The notes under the pieces were generated by a model. It did no database searches. It saw only the letters and a program-made list of their open reading frames with translations, and was not told where the DNA came from. 12,873 nt of DNA from Acetobacteraceae bacterium. GTDB taxonomy: Bacteria > Pseudomonadota > Alphaproteobacteria > Acetobacterales > Acetobacteraceae. The first letter of the stretch is position 1; every line of letters starts with the position of its first letter. The position numbers and the translations under genes are program-made. The DNA is taken from contig JAFAHH010000021.1 in assembly GCA_019237355.1 (NCBI GenBank), forward strand, positions 1 to 12,873, read 5' to 3'. Shown one piece after another: positions 6,108 through 12,482 of this stretch.

Positions 6108-7247
6108 TTACGGCCGCGGCGGCCAGGTGCGGTATTGGTCGAGAGCAGCGAGGTCAGGGTTGACGCCTAGGCCTGGCGTTTGCGGCACCGGCACCCGTCC
6201 CTCATGCACCGGCAGTAGGCAACCTATGATCAGCTCGCGCCCGGCGTTCGGATGACAATCGAATTCGAGCAGGCCATCGCCGCCGGCAGCGGCTAACAGG
6301 TGTAAGGATGCCAGCAGCGCGATTCCGCCGCCGAAAACGTGCGGGCAAAACCACTTGCCGGCGGCCACCGTCGCCCGTGCAATTGCAAGGTTGCCGGAAA
6401 AACCGCCCCATTTGGTTATGTCCGGCTGCAGCACGTGGAGGATGTTATCGGTCACAGCGGCTTCGAGTTGCGCATCCCGCAGGTTCTCACCCCCAGCGAG
6501 GCGAATGGGCGAAGCGGCGGCTAAGTTTCGCCAATTGGCGATGGGCGCATCGACCCGCAGCGGCTCTTCCAGCCATTGCAGATCGAGCGGCGCCGCCGCC
6601 CGGCTTATCGCCAGCGCTTGCTCAAGAGTAAGGATTTGATTGGCATCCGCCGTCAGCACCGCCTTATTACCCAAGGCTTCGCGCATGGCTTTCAGGTTTC
6701 TGAGGTCGAGCTCTTGGCCAAAACCAATTTTCAACTTGAACGCACGGTGGCCTTCCGCCTGGCGGGCAGCGGCAAAGCGCTCCGGCGCATCCGGATTGAT
6801 TCCCGTGGCGTAGACGGGGACGGTTTCGGCCGCGTCGGCGCCGAGCATACGATAAAGGGGTAGCCCTTGCTTGCGCGCAGCGAGGTCCCAGAACGCGATG
6901 TCGATCCCCGCGATCGCCTGCGCAACCGGGCCGACTTCGCCCGTTTGCAGCACCAGGACTTCGAGCTCCGCGGTGATGGCGCGGAACGCTTCGGATGGCG
7001 AGGCAAAGCTACGGCCGCGTAGCCGCTCACCGATATCCGCAGCCAGCCGCGCGCGATGTTCGGCGCCGACCGCGGGCCAGTTGCACCAGGCCTCGCCCCA
7101 CCCTGCCGCTCCATCCTCGTCGACGATCCGAACCAGAACAAACGGCCGGTCGCGAAACGTGCCGAATGCCACCTTGATCGGTGCTGCGATGGGGACACGG
7201 TACGCGAAGGCTTCAATCGCCGCTGGCTTGATCGGGCCCATGCTCAT
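6108..7247 (-). CDS. Mandelate-racemase-type enolase superfamily enzyme (probable sugar-acid dehydratase)
   Basis: A 379-residue two-domain enzyme: an N-terminal capping domain with FGTFRDRPFVLVRI and WGEAWCNWPAVGAEHRARL, then a (beta/alpha)7 barrel. The active site of the mandelate racemase subgroup is complete: the K171-x-K173 base in FKLKIG; metal ligands D201 (TADAN), E227 (WLEEP) and E254 (GGENL); the D276/H303 dyad in QPDITKWGG and CPHVFGGG; and E328 in LLEFDCHPN. This group racemises or dehydrates alpha-hydroxy/sugar acids by abstracting the proton next to the carboxylate. Next to a lactonase, an aldonate-type dehydratase is the natural reading; an epimerase is possible. The ATG at 7247 overlaps the lactonase stop as ATGA, with GAAAGG upstream, which suggests translational coupling. 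Confidence 0.93.
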   Translation of the reverse strand: MSMGPIKPAAIEAFAYRVPIAAPIKVAFGTFRDRPFVLVRIVDEDGAAGWGEAWCNWPAVGAEHRARLAADIGERLRGRSFASPSEAFRAITAELEVLVLQTGEVGPVAQAIAGIDIAFWDLAARKQGLPLYRMLGADAAETVPVYATGINPDAPERFAAARQAEGHRAFKLKIGFGQELDLRNLKAMREALGNKAVLTADANQILTLEQALAISRAAAPLDLQWLEEPLRVDAPIANWRNLAAASPIRLAGGENLRDAQLEAAVTDNILHVLQPDITKWGGFSGNLAIARATVAAGKWFCPHVFGGGIALLASLHLLAAAGGDGLLEFDCHPNAGRELIIGCLLPVHEGRVPVPQTPGLGVNPDLAALDQYRTWPPRP

Positions 7248-8125
7248 TGCCTTTCGCGCGGGGTCAACACAAATCGCGGCTCGGGAAGGCCCCGCACCCC
7301 CACATCGACCGCCAGCAACGCGCCAGCAAGCGGTTGCGCCGCGCGTTCTGCCTCGGTCATGTCCTGGCTCGTCGTGGTCACATACAGAATATCGAGACTG
7401 GGACCGCCGAAGGCGCAGCAGGTTGGACGCGGCACCGGTACGGGTACGCTACGATCAATATGCCCGTCCGGCGCATAGCGAACTACCCGGCCAGCGTTGA
7501 ATTCCGCATTCCAGAGGTAACCTTCCGCATCGACTGCCGACCCATCAGGGAAGCCGGGCGGCTCGGTGGTGGCGAACACTCGTTTCGCACCCAACTCCCC
7601 AGAACCCGAATCGAATTCGTAAGCGAATATCTTGTGGCGCAGCGAGTCCGCGAAATACATGGTCCGTCCGTCCGGACTCCAGGCGAGGCTATTGGGAATC
7701 TGGATTTCCGAAAGCACGCGCGTCAGTTCACCGCGCCAATCCAGCCGGTAAAGCACGCCTTCCGGGGCACGGGTGATGTTGTGCATCGTTCCAACCCAGA
7801 ACCGTCCTTCGCGGTCGCACCGCCCATCATTGAAACGGTGGCCCGGCATGCGCGGCGGTTTCGCAATCGGCGTCAGGCCAGAGGTGGGGTCATAGAGGCA
7901 GATGCTATCGGGAAGGGCCACGAGCAGCCGTCCGTCCTCAGCAAAGGCAATCGACCCCACGAGGTCGGGCATGCTCCAGGTCTCGATCCGGTCATTCGGG
8001 TAGCTGAGCCGGCGAATCGCGGGCCGGCGGATATCGACCCAGTAGAGCGCCTGCTCCTGTTCGTTCCAGATCGGAGTCTCGCCGAGGATGTCGGTTTCAT
8101 CGCCGACCCGGATCTGCGAAGTCAT
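7244..8125 (-). CDS. SMP-30/gluconolactonase family lactonase
   Basis: A six-bladed beta-propeller sugar lactonase of 293 residues, hydrolysing aldonolactones to open-chain acids. The metal ligands of the family are recognisable: E16 in LGETPIWN, N145 in IPNSLAWSPDG and D194 in PGFPDGSAVDAEG. The substrate-side motif GHRFNDGRCD (R97, N99, D100) also fits. The ATG at 8125 is chosen because the propeller starts at once (MTSQIRVGDETDILGE) and a GGGG lies five bases upstream. An ATG at 8140 lacks a binding site, and the open frame back to 8287 adds 54 residues with no resemblance to the family. No signal peptide, so cytoplasmic. First gene of the four-gene minus-strand operon; its stop overlaps the start of the enolase-superfamily gene, consistent with consecutive steps on one substrate. 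Confidence 0.92.
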   Translation of the reverse strand: MTSQIRVGDETDILGETPIWNEQEQALYWVDIRRPAIRRLSYPNDRIETWSMPDLVGSIAFAEDGRLLVALPDSICLYDPTSGLTPIAKPPRMPGHRFNDGRCDREGRFWVGTMHNITRAPEGVLYRLDWRGELTRVLSEIQIPNSLAWSPDGRTMYFADSLRHKIFAYEFDSGSGELGAKRVFATTEPPGFPDGSAVDAEGYLWNAEFNAGRVVRYAPDGHIDRSVPVPVPRPTCCAFGGPSLDILYVTTTSQDMTEAERAAQPLAGALLAVDVGVRGLPEPRFVLTPRERQ

Positions 8126-8238
8126 CGCTACCCCAAACATTGCATCGCGGTAGAGGCGTCTTTGAGTCGAGAGGGGCTCTTTGTGGCCGCTGCGGCCATG
8201 CCCGATAAGCTTCCCGCGTTTAGATTGACACTTCATCG

Positions 8239-8261
8239 CGGTGAGACCAACTGCCTCACCG
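8239..8261. promoter_or_regulatory. Inverted repeat in the divergent intergenic region, possible operator
   Basis: CGGTGAG (8239-8245) and CTCACCG (8255-8261) are exact inverse complements separated by nine bases, lying in the 264-base gap between the lactonase (leftward) and the antitoxin-like gene (rightward). Size and position suit a dimeric repressor site controlling the catabolic operon, though it is 114 bases from the lactonase start. No regulator gene is present in the window. Confidence 0.35.
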
Positions 8262-8389
8262 GGAGCCCGCCCGTCCTCAACAACCACGACCCAGCTTTTT
8301 CTCCCGTCTCATGACGGACGCCGGGCTTGGTGGAAGCCGCGCCTTGCCAAATCTCGTAATGGAAATGAAGCCAACACTCGGTCGTCCAA

Positions 8390-8821
8390 ATGCCGGCAAG
8401 GAAGAAATCCGCGCAGGAATCTCCTCAAGAGGATGCGGGGCGGGGTGTATCCCCAAACAGTGGGCCTCCCAGCATCACGGGAGCTGTATTCTGGGCGTTA
8501 ATGGATCGGTGGCACGTTCCGGATGAAGCAGCTTTGCGCCTGATTGCTGGACCGCCTCTGACGAGCAAGGGTAAAAGGCCCCGCTTTCGGTTGACGGGCG
8601 AGCAGGTTGAGAGATTCGCGTTGTTGAGCGAGATCGACAGGCACGCGGCCGATATGTTCGGGGAAGCAGGCATTTGGTTAACCCGGTCCAATCGGGCGCC
8701 GCCATTCTCTGGCCGCACCCCTTTGGAGCACATGCTGCATAATGGCCGGGCGGGGATTGCCGACGTGCTCCGTTTCCTCGAGCTTCAGAGCTTTAGGAAA
8801 TCGCTGGAGAGGATTGGGTGA
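8390..8821 (+). CDS. MbcA/ParS/Xre-type antitoxin homologue (DUF2384 domain), solitary
   Basis: A 143-residue protein. The C-terminal half matches the toxin-binding domain of Xre/ParS/MbcA antitoxins: an Xre-like helical region (about 29-80, ITGAVFWALMDRWHVPDEAA to EQVERFALLSEID) followed by HAADMFGEAGIWLTRSNRA and the signature SGRTPLEHML (107-116) with AGIADVLRFLEL after it. The N-terminus (MPARKK...) is basic and unstructured. These antitoxins normally sit directly before a RES-domain NAD-depleting toxin; no such gene follows, and the next 250 bases have no matching frame. It may be an orphan antitoxin, a relic, or a regulator recruited for another role. The ATG at 8390 has no clear Shine-Dalgarno; an in-frame ATG at 8501 would remove part of the helical domain. 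Confidence 0.78.
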   Translation: MPARKKSAQESPQEDAGRGVSPNSGPPSITGAVFWALMDRWHVPDEAALRLIAGPPLTSKGKRPRFRLTGEQVERFALLSEIDRHAADMFGEAGIWLTRSNRAPPFSGRTPLEHMLHNGRAGIADVLRFLELQSFRKSLERIG

Positions 8822-8940
8822 TGCGCGCTGGGAAAACGGGGGGGTCAAAGGCGGATACTCGCTAGCCCAGCAGGCCACACCTTCAATGCTCCCGGCCGGC
8901 TAAGCTCTTCCGGGATCCTGTAAAAAAAATTCGCCCTGGA

Positions 8941-8954
8941 GTGAACCGGTTCAC
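8941..8954. promoter_or_regulatory. 14-bp perfect palindrome, LacI/GalR-type operator candidate
   Basis: GTGAACCGGTTCAC reads identically on both strands. A central CG with AACCGGTT and TGA/TCA flanks is the classic form of LacI/GalR-family operators. It lies 119 bases before the small membrane protein gene at 9073 and about 120 bases after the antitoxin-like gene, just downstream of an A-rich run (8921-8932) that could belong to a promoter. No LacI-type regulator is encoded in the window. Confidence 0.45.
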
Positions 8955-9072
8955 AGCCAGCCAATCATCATCGACCGAAATTCGGGCCTGTGACGCCAAC
9001 AGGACCCTCCAAAAGAGAGAGAGAACCAAAAGGGCTTGGCTGGCGACGTGGAAAACAAAAGGGGACAAAGTC

Positions 9073-9249
9073 ATGCTTCACAAAATATGGAGCCCTGGGG
9101 CCCGCTTGGCTCTTATTTCGTGGTTCTGCACCACACTAACCCTTGGCGTAGGCGCCGGAGCGATTACCGCTTTTCTAGCGAGTTCTTCGAACTCCACAGC
9201 TCTCGCAGCCTTATTGCTTCTCTTCCACTTGGCGTCGTGGGGCTTGTGA
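9073..9249 (+). CDS. Small putative membrane protein (58 residues)
   Basis: I do not recognise a family. The ATG at 9073 has AAGGGGA about eight bases upstream. The protein has a short basic start (MLHKIWSPGAR), then a long hydrophobic stretch (about 12-36: LALISWFCTTLTLGVGAGAI and on) and a second one (about 42-57: TALAALLLLFHLASWG) joined by a serine-rich turn, so it could form a two-helix hairpin in the inner membrane with both ends inside. A longer frame with a GTG start at 8941 runs through the operator-like palindrome and adds polar low-complexity sequence, so it is not preferred. It could be a real small membrane protein or a chance hydrophobic frame. Confidence 0.42.
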   Translation: MLHKIWSPGARLALISWFCTTLTLGVGAGAITAFLASSSNSTALAALLLLFHLASWGL

Positions 9250-9556
9250 CATACACGTAGTGAGTGTCATGACGCTAGTCGCCCTTAGTCCGGGGCGCTT
9301 GGTTCCGTAGGCGACCCAATTCGCATCTGCAGGTCAGCCACCCGGCTCCGGAGAGGGCAAGATAGAAGGGGCGAATTTTCCCGCAACAGATTATATGAAC
9401 AACGAGCTTACTTTCTCGCAGTAACGACGAATAGCCGAGCTTCGGACAGACTGTTGTTTGTGGCGCCGTTCCAAGAGTTTTGAACGCTGGCGCTGTGACA
9501 GTATGCGACCCTCCGACTAATCTAAGCACTGGAGCTCATTTCGGGTCTAATTCTCC
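9250..9556. other. Gap before the glycosyltransferase gene
   Basis: About 300 bases with no credible gene. A stem of ten positions with one mismatch (TGACATACAC/GTGAGTGTCA, 9247-9269) begins at the stop codon of the small membrane gene, but no T-run follows. The minus-strand frame at 9275-9529 has mixed composition and no family signal. The glycosyltransferase start has no obvious ribosome binding site in this stretch. Confidence 0.45.
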
Positions 9557-10519
9557 ATGCTTGCTGTATCTGTAATCGTCCCAGCGTACAATGCGAAAGA
9601 CACCATTGCCGCCGCTATCGAGTCTGTACAGGCGCAGACCTTGCGTGATGATATCGAAATCCTGATCATCGATGATGCTTCTGCCGATGAGACCGCGGCA
9701 GTTGTGACCCGCTGTATGGAGCGAGATCCACGCGTGCAGCTGTTGCGCCATGATAAAAATCTTGGCCCAGGAGCGGCCCGCAATCGGGGTATTATGGCAG
9801 CACGGGGAGAATGGATCGCTCTGCTGGATGCCGACGACCGGTTTCACCCGGAGCGGCTGGAGAGGCTCATAGCGCTTGGCGTATCGACCAAGGCTGATAT
9901 GGTGGCGGACAACCTGCTCCTGCTTGAGGCCGGCAGCGTGCCGGGCCGCACAATGATGTTTCCGCCCGGGTGGATTGCTGAGGGCATGCTGCTTGATGCC
10001 GTCAAATTTGTTGAGGGCAACATCGGACGACGAGGGCAGCAACGGCTGGCTTACGGCTTCCTCAAGCCCATAATCCGGCGTGCATTCATTGCTGATCACG
10101 GCGTGCATTATGAATCGACGCGTTTCGCCGAGGATTACGCGTTCTATCTTCGATGTCTGATCAGTGGCGCCCGCTGGGTCATAACCTCGGAAGCTATGTA
10201 CGAGTATACGATGAGGCCGGAGTCCCTCACCGTCGCCGCCTCGGAGGACGATCTGGTCCTGCTCAGTGAGAGTGACACCAAACTGCTCATGATCGCGGCC
10301 GCCACCGATCAAGCTCGCTTGGCGAGCGAAATTGAGCGTCATAAGCGATCGGTCGAGCTTACGCTTTCTTGGGTGAGCTTCGTGCGGGCGCTTAAAACCA
10401 GAAACGCGAGCCGGGCTGTGACTACTCTGTTGAGGGATGCTGATAGCTTTGAGCATATTTTAAGCGAAGGATTACGCGCGTTGCCGCGGGCTCTAGCCAA
10501 AATTAGCCGCAATAGGTGA
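9557..10519 (+). CDS. Family 2 glycosyltransferase (GT-A fold)
   Basis: A 320-residue inverting sugar transferase. It opens directly with VSVIVPAYNAKDTIAAAIES (4-23), then ILIIDDASADET (35-46) for nucleotide binding, NLGPGAARNRGI (68-79) and the metal-binding DxD motif LLDADDRF (89-96). FAEDYAFYLR at 190-199 supplies the acceptor-side ED pair and likely catalytic base. No membrane segments, so a soluble or peripheral enzyme at the cytoplasmic face, probably adding a sugar to an exopolysaccharide, lipopolysaccharide or glycolipid. The donor and acceptor cannot be told, and there is no polysaccharide cluster around it. The ATG at 9557 lacks a good Shine-Dalgarno, but the fold starts four residues in, so the start is secure. 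The last 80 residues are helical and not part of the catalytic domain. Confidence 0.93.
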   Translation: MLAVSVIVPAYNAKDTIAAAIESVQAQTLRDDIEILIIDDASADETAAVVTRCMERDPRVQLLRHDKNLGPGAARNRGIMAARGEWIALLDADDRFHPERLERLIALGVSTKADMVADNLLLLEAGSVPGRTMMFPPGWIAEGMLLDAVKFVEGNIGRRGQQRLAYGFLKPIIRRAFIADHGVHYESTRFAEDYAFYLRCLISGARWVITSEAMYEYTMRPESLTVAASEDDLVLLSESDTKLLMIAAATDQARLASEIERHKRSVELTLSWVSFVRALKTRNASRAVTTLLRDADSFEHILSEGLRALPRALAKISRNR

Positions 10520-10617
10520 TTGGGGCCGCGAACCGCCGCCGCGCCGGCGAGAAGCGCTTAAAACCGTGTGCGCCAGATCGCACCGCTCCCACTTCGGGCG
10601 CCTCACTAGCACTGGCG

Positions 10618-10646
10618 TTGCGAGCCAGCTGCTAGACTGCGATATT
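10618..10646 (+). promoter_or_regulatory. Possible sigma-70 promoter for trpS
   Basis: TTGCGA (10618-10623) and GATATT (10641-10646) with a 17-base spacer match the consensus at four of six positions each, and lie about 75 bases before the trpS start, in the gap after the glycosyltransferase gene. The match is moderate and chance agreement is possible. Confidence 0.33.
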
Positions 10647-10719
10647 GTGGCTGGTCGCCCCCTTGGTCGCTACGTGTCAGGGCTTGACCCCGCAACCCGC
10701 CCGGCGGATAGGGCGGGCC

Positions 10720-11715
10720 ATGCGCATCTTCTCTGGCATTCAACCTTCCGGCATTCCCACCCTCGGCAATTACCTCGGTGCGATCCGCAATTGGGTCGCC
10801 CTGCAGGAAGGCAATGAATGCCTATGGTGCATTGTCGATCTGCACGCCATTACCGTTTGGCAGGACCCGAAGCTCCTGCCGCAGCAAATCCGAGAGATGG
10901 CGGCGACCTTGCTCGCCTGCGGCATCGATCCCGGCCGCCACATTCTCTTTGTGCAGTCGGCGGTGCGCGGCCATGCCCAGCTTGCCTGGATTTTCAACTG
11001 CATAGCCAGGCTCGGATGGCTCAACCGGATGACCCAGTTCAAGGACAAGGCGGGCAAGGACCGGGAGGCAGCGTCGACCGGGCTTTACGTGTACCCCAAT
11101 CTGATGGCCGCCGATATCCACGCCTATCATGCCATGGGCGTGCCGGTCGGCGATGACCAGCGCCAACACCTAGAACTTGCGAACGACATCGGGGAGAAAT
11201 TCAACCACGATTACGGCGTGGAGTTCTTCCCGCGGATCGAGCCGCTGATCTTGGGCCCGGCGGCCCGCGTGATGAGTCTGCGCGACGGCGCGAAGAAAAT
11301 GTCGAAATCCGATCCGTCCGATCAAAGCCGCATCAACCTCAATGACGACCCGGACACGATTGCCCTCAAGATCCGCCGGGCGCGCACCGATCCTGAACCG
11401 CTGCCGAGCGAGCCCGAAGGCCTCGAGGGCCGCCCCGAAGCGCGCAACCTCGTCGGCATTTATGCGGCTCTGGCCGGGTCGGATGTGCCGGGGGTGCTGC
11501 GCGAGCATGGCGGCAAGGGATTCAGCGCGTTCAAGGAGGTCTTGGCCACTCTTATGATAGAAATCCTATCGCCCATTGCCGCCGAGACCCGGCGGACGCT
11601 GGCGGACCCAGCCTCCCTGGATGTGCTTTTGCGCGACGGCGCAGCCCGGGCGCGGGCGATCGCGGACCCGATTGTCCGCGAGGTCGAGCGTTTGGTGGGA
11701 TTATTCCCGGCTTGA
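10720..11715 (+). CDS. trpS: Tryptophanyl-tRNA synthetase
   Basis: Charges tRNA-Trp with tryptophan; a class Ic aminoacyl-tRNA synthetase of 331 residues, the usual bacterial size. It begins MRIFSGIQPSG with the HIGH-equivalent TLGN in PTLGNYLG (13-20), the tryptophan pocket around YPNLMAADI (125-133, with D132), VPVGDDQRQHLELAND (141-156) and the KMSKS loop AKKMSKSDPS (191-200). All ATP-binding motifs are intact. The ATG at 10720 is chosen because the family starts with this sequence and GGGCGG lies just upstream; an in-frame ATG at 10645 would add 25 residues of no family character. In many alphaproteobacteria trpS follows murJ; here it follows a glycosyltransferase gene. The acetyltransferase gene begins six bases after its stop, so the two are likely co-transcribed. 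Confidence 0.98.
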   Translation: MRIFSGIQPSGIPTLGNYLGAIRNWVALQEGNECLWCIVDLHAITVWQDPKLLPQQIREMAATLLACGIDPGRHILFVQSAVRGHAQLAWIFNCIARLGWLNRMTQFKDKAGKDREAASTGLYVYPNLMAADIHAYHAMGVPVGDDQRQHLELANDIGEKFNHDYGVEFFPRIEPLILGPAARVMSLRDGAKKMSKSDPSDQSRINLNDDPDTIALKIRRARTDPEPLPSEPEGLEGRPEARNLVGIYAALAGSDVPGVLREHGGKGFSAFKEVLATLMIEILSPIAAETRRTLADPASLDVLLRDGAARARAIADPIVREVERLVGLFPA

Positions 11716-11721
11716 GGGCCC

Positions 11722-12252
11722 GTGCCCAACCCCCATTGGATTGTCGACACCGGCCGGCTCGTGCTTACGCCGGTCCAAGCTGCCGACCTGCCCGAGCTGC
11801 AAGCGATCAAAGCCGATCCTCGCGTCTTTGCACTGATGCATGGCGGTGTCCGCAGCCCGGTCCGGACCGCGCAGGAGTTGGCTGACGATATCGCCGCTTG
11901 GGCGGCAAATGGCTTCGGCATGTGGATCGTCCGAACCCGCATCAGCCAGGAGATGCGGGGGCTTACGGGACTCATGGAACGCCCAGACGGGCGAGGCATC
12001 GCACTCCGCTTCGCATTCTGGCCGGAGGCGCAGCGCCGGGGGCTAGCGCGGGAGGCGGCGGGCGCCGCGCTTCGGTTTGGGCATGAGCGGGCCCAGCTGT
12101 ATCGAATCGTGGCCGCAGCCCGGGAAAGCAACATTGCATCCCGGACGGTGCTCGGCAGCATCGGAATGTGGCCCTGTAGCAGATTCGTTCAGAACGGGCA
12201 CGAGATGCTTTTGTATGAAAGTACGCGTGAAGCGAATCTGACACAACGATAA
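11722..12252 (+). CDS. GNAT-family N-acetyltransferase (RimJ/RimL-like)
   Basis: A 176-residue acetyl-CoA-dependent acetyltransferase. The start TGRLVLTPVQAADLPELQAI (10-29) is the typical opening of the RimJ/RimL-like group. The middle strand IALRFAFWPEAQRRGLAREA (93-112) holds the acetyl-CoA pyrophosphate loop (QRRGLA), and RIVAAARESNIASRTVLGSIGM (128-149, with N137) is the late motif with the conserved Asn-Ser-Arg helix. Substrate unknown; protein N-termini, amino acids or antibiotics are all possible for the group. The start is a GTG at 11722, six bases after the trpS stop, with GAGGG overlapping that stop, so translation is probably coupled. The last dozen residues and the stop codon overlap sequence resembling the dispersed repeat, so the tail may be repeat-derived. 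Confidence 0.92.
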   Translation: MPNPHWIVDTGRLVLTPVQAADLPELQAIKADPRVFALMHGGVRSPVRTAQELADDIAAWAANGFGMWIVRTRISQEMRGLTGLMERPDGRGIALRFAFWPEAQRRGLAREAAGAALRFGHERAQLYRIVAAARESNIASRTVLGSIGMWPCSRFVQNGHEMLLYESTREANLTQR

Positions 12253-12382
12253 AGCAGATCGCGATGCTGTGGAATAACCCAAGGCGATCGACATCACCGG
12301 AGGCCCATCGCGCCCGGCGGTGAAGGAGTGCTCGAAGAAAAGCTAGAGCGGTCTCCTATATGGAAACGGCGCGAGGGCGCTA
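12250..12382 (+). repeat. Dispersed palindromic repeat, copy 3 (with a short insertion)
   Basis: Begins TAAAGCAGATCGCGATG and shares blocks with copy 4: GTGGAAT, AAGGCGATC, ACATC, then GTGCTCG, CTAGAGCGGT and a terminal CGCTAG. It carries roughly 20 extra GC-rich bases in the middle. Its first bases supply the stop codon of the acetyltransferase gene, and its last CTAG is the first of copy 4, so the two copies are in tandem. Confidence 0.65.
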
Positions 12383-12482
12383 GAGCAGATCGCGATCAGG
12401 TGGAATCGCCGAAGGCGATCCACATCGCGTGAATCTGCTCGCAAAACAAATCTAGATCGGTTCCACTCGAAAACCGCTCTAG
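12380..12482 (+). repeat. Dispersed palindromic repeat, copy 4
   Basis: 103 bases from CTAGAGCAGATCGCG to CCGCTCTAG. Hairpin 1 has the inner stem GTGGAATCGCC/GGCGATCCAC and outer arms AGCAGATCGCGAT/ATCGCGTGAATCTGCT. Hairpin 2 is CTAGATCGGTT/AAACCGCTCTAG. Compared with copy 2, bases differ on both sides of the stems while pairing is kept. The final CTAG is the target site of the MITE-like element that follows. Confidence 0.75.

Noticed and set aside
4031..8125. Calling the operon an established sulfo-Entner-Doudoroff cluster
   Set aside because: No IlvD/Edd-type dehydratase, aldolase, sulfoquinovose dehydrogenase or sulfoquinovosidase is present, and the SLA-reductase-like loop alone is not specific; kept as a hypothesis only.
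8126..8287. N-terminal extension of the lactonase to 8287
   Set aside because: The 54 extra residues lack family resemblance and the start has no binding site; the propeller begins at the ATG at 8125.
7247..8314. 355-codon plus-strand frame
   Set aside because: Antisense shadow of the lactonase gene, where all metal ligands are found on the minus strand.
9275..9529. 84-codon minus-strand frame before the glycosyltransferase
   Set aside because: No ribosome binding site or family resemblance noticed; composition looks random.
9536..10456. 306-codon minus-strand frame
   Set aside because: Shadow of the glycosyltransferase gene, which has DxD and nucleotide-binding motifs on the plus strand.
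10645..10719. Extended trpS start at 10645
   Set aside because: TrpRS proteins begin close to the sequence at 10720 (MRIFSGIQPSG); the extra 25 residues overlap the promoter-like region.
11460..12161. 233-codon minus-strand frame
   Set aside because: Ser/Arg-rich antisense shadow across trpS and the acetyltransferase gene.
12250..12482. CRISPR array
   Set aside because: Only two neighbouring units, each about 105 bases and internally palindromic, with no constant-length spacers and no cas genes; they are dispersed palindromic repeats.
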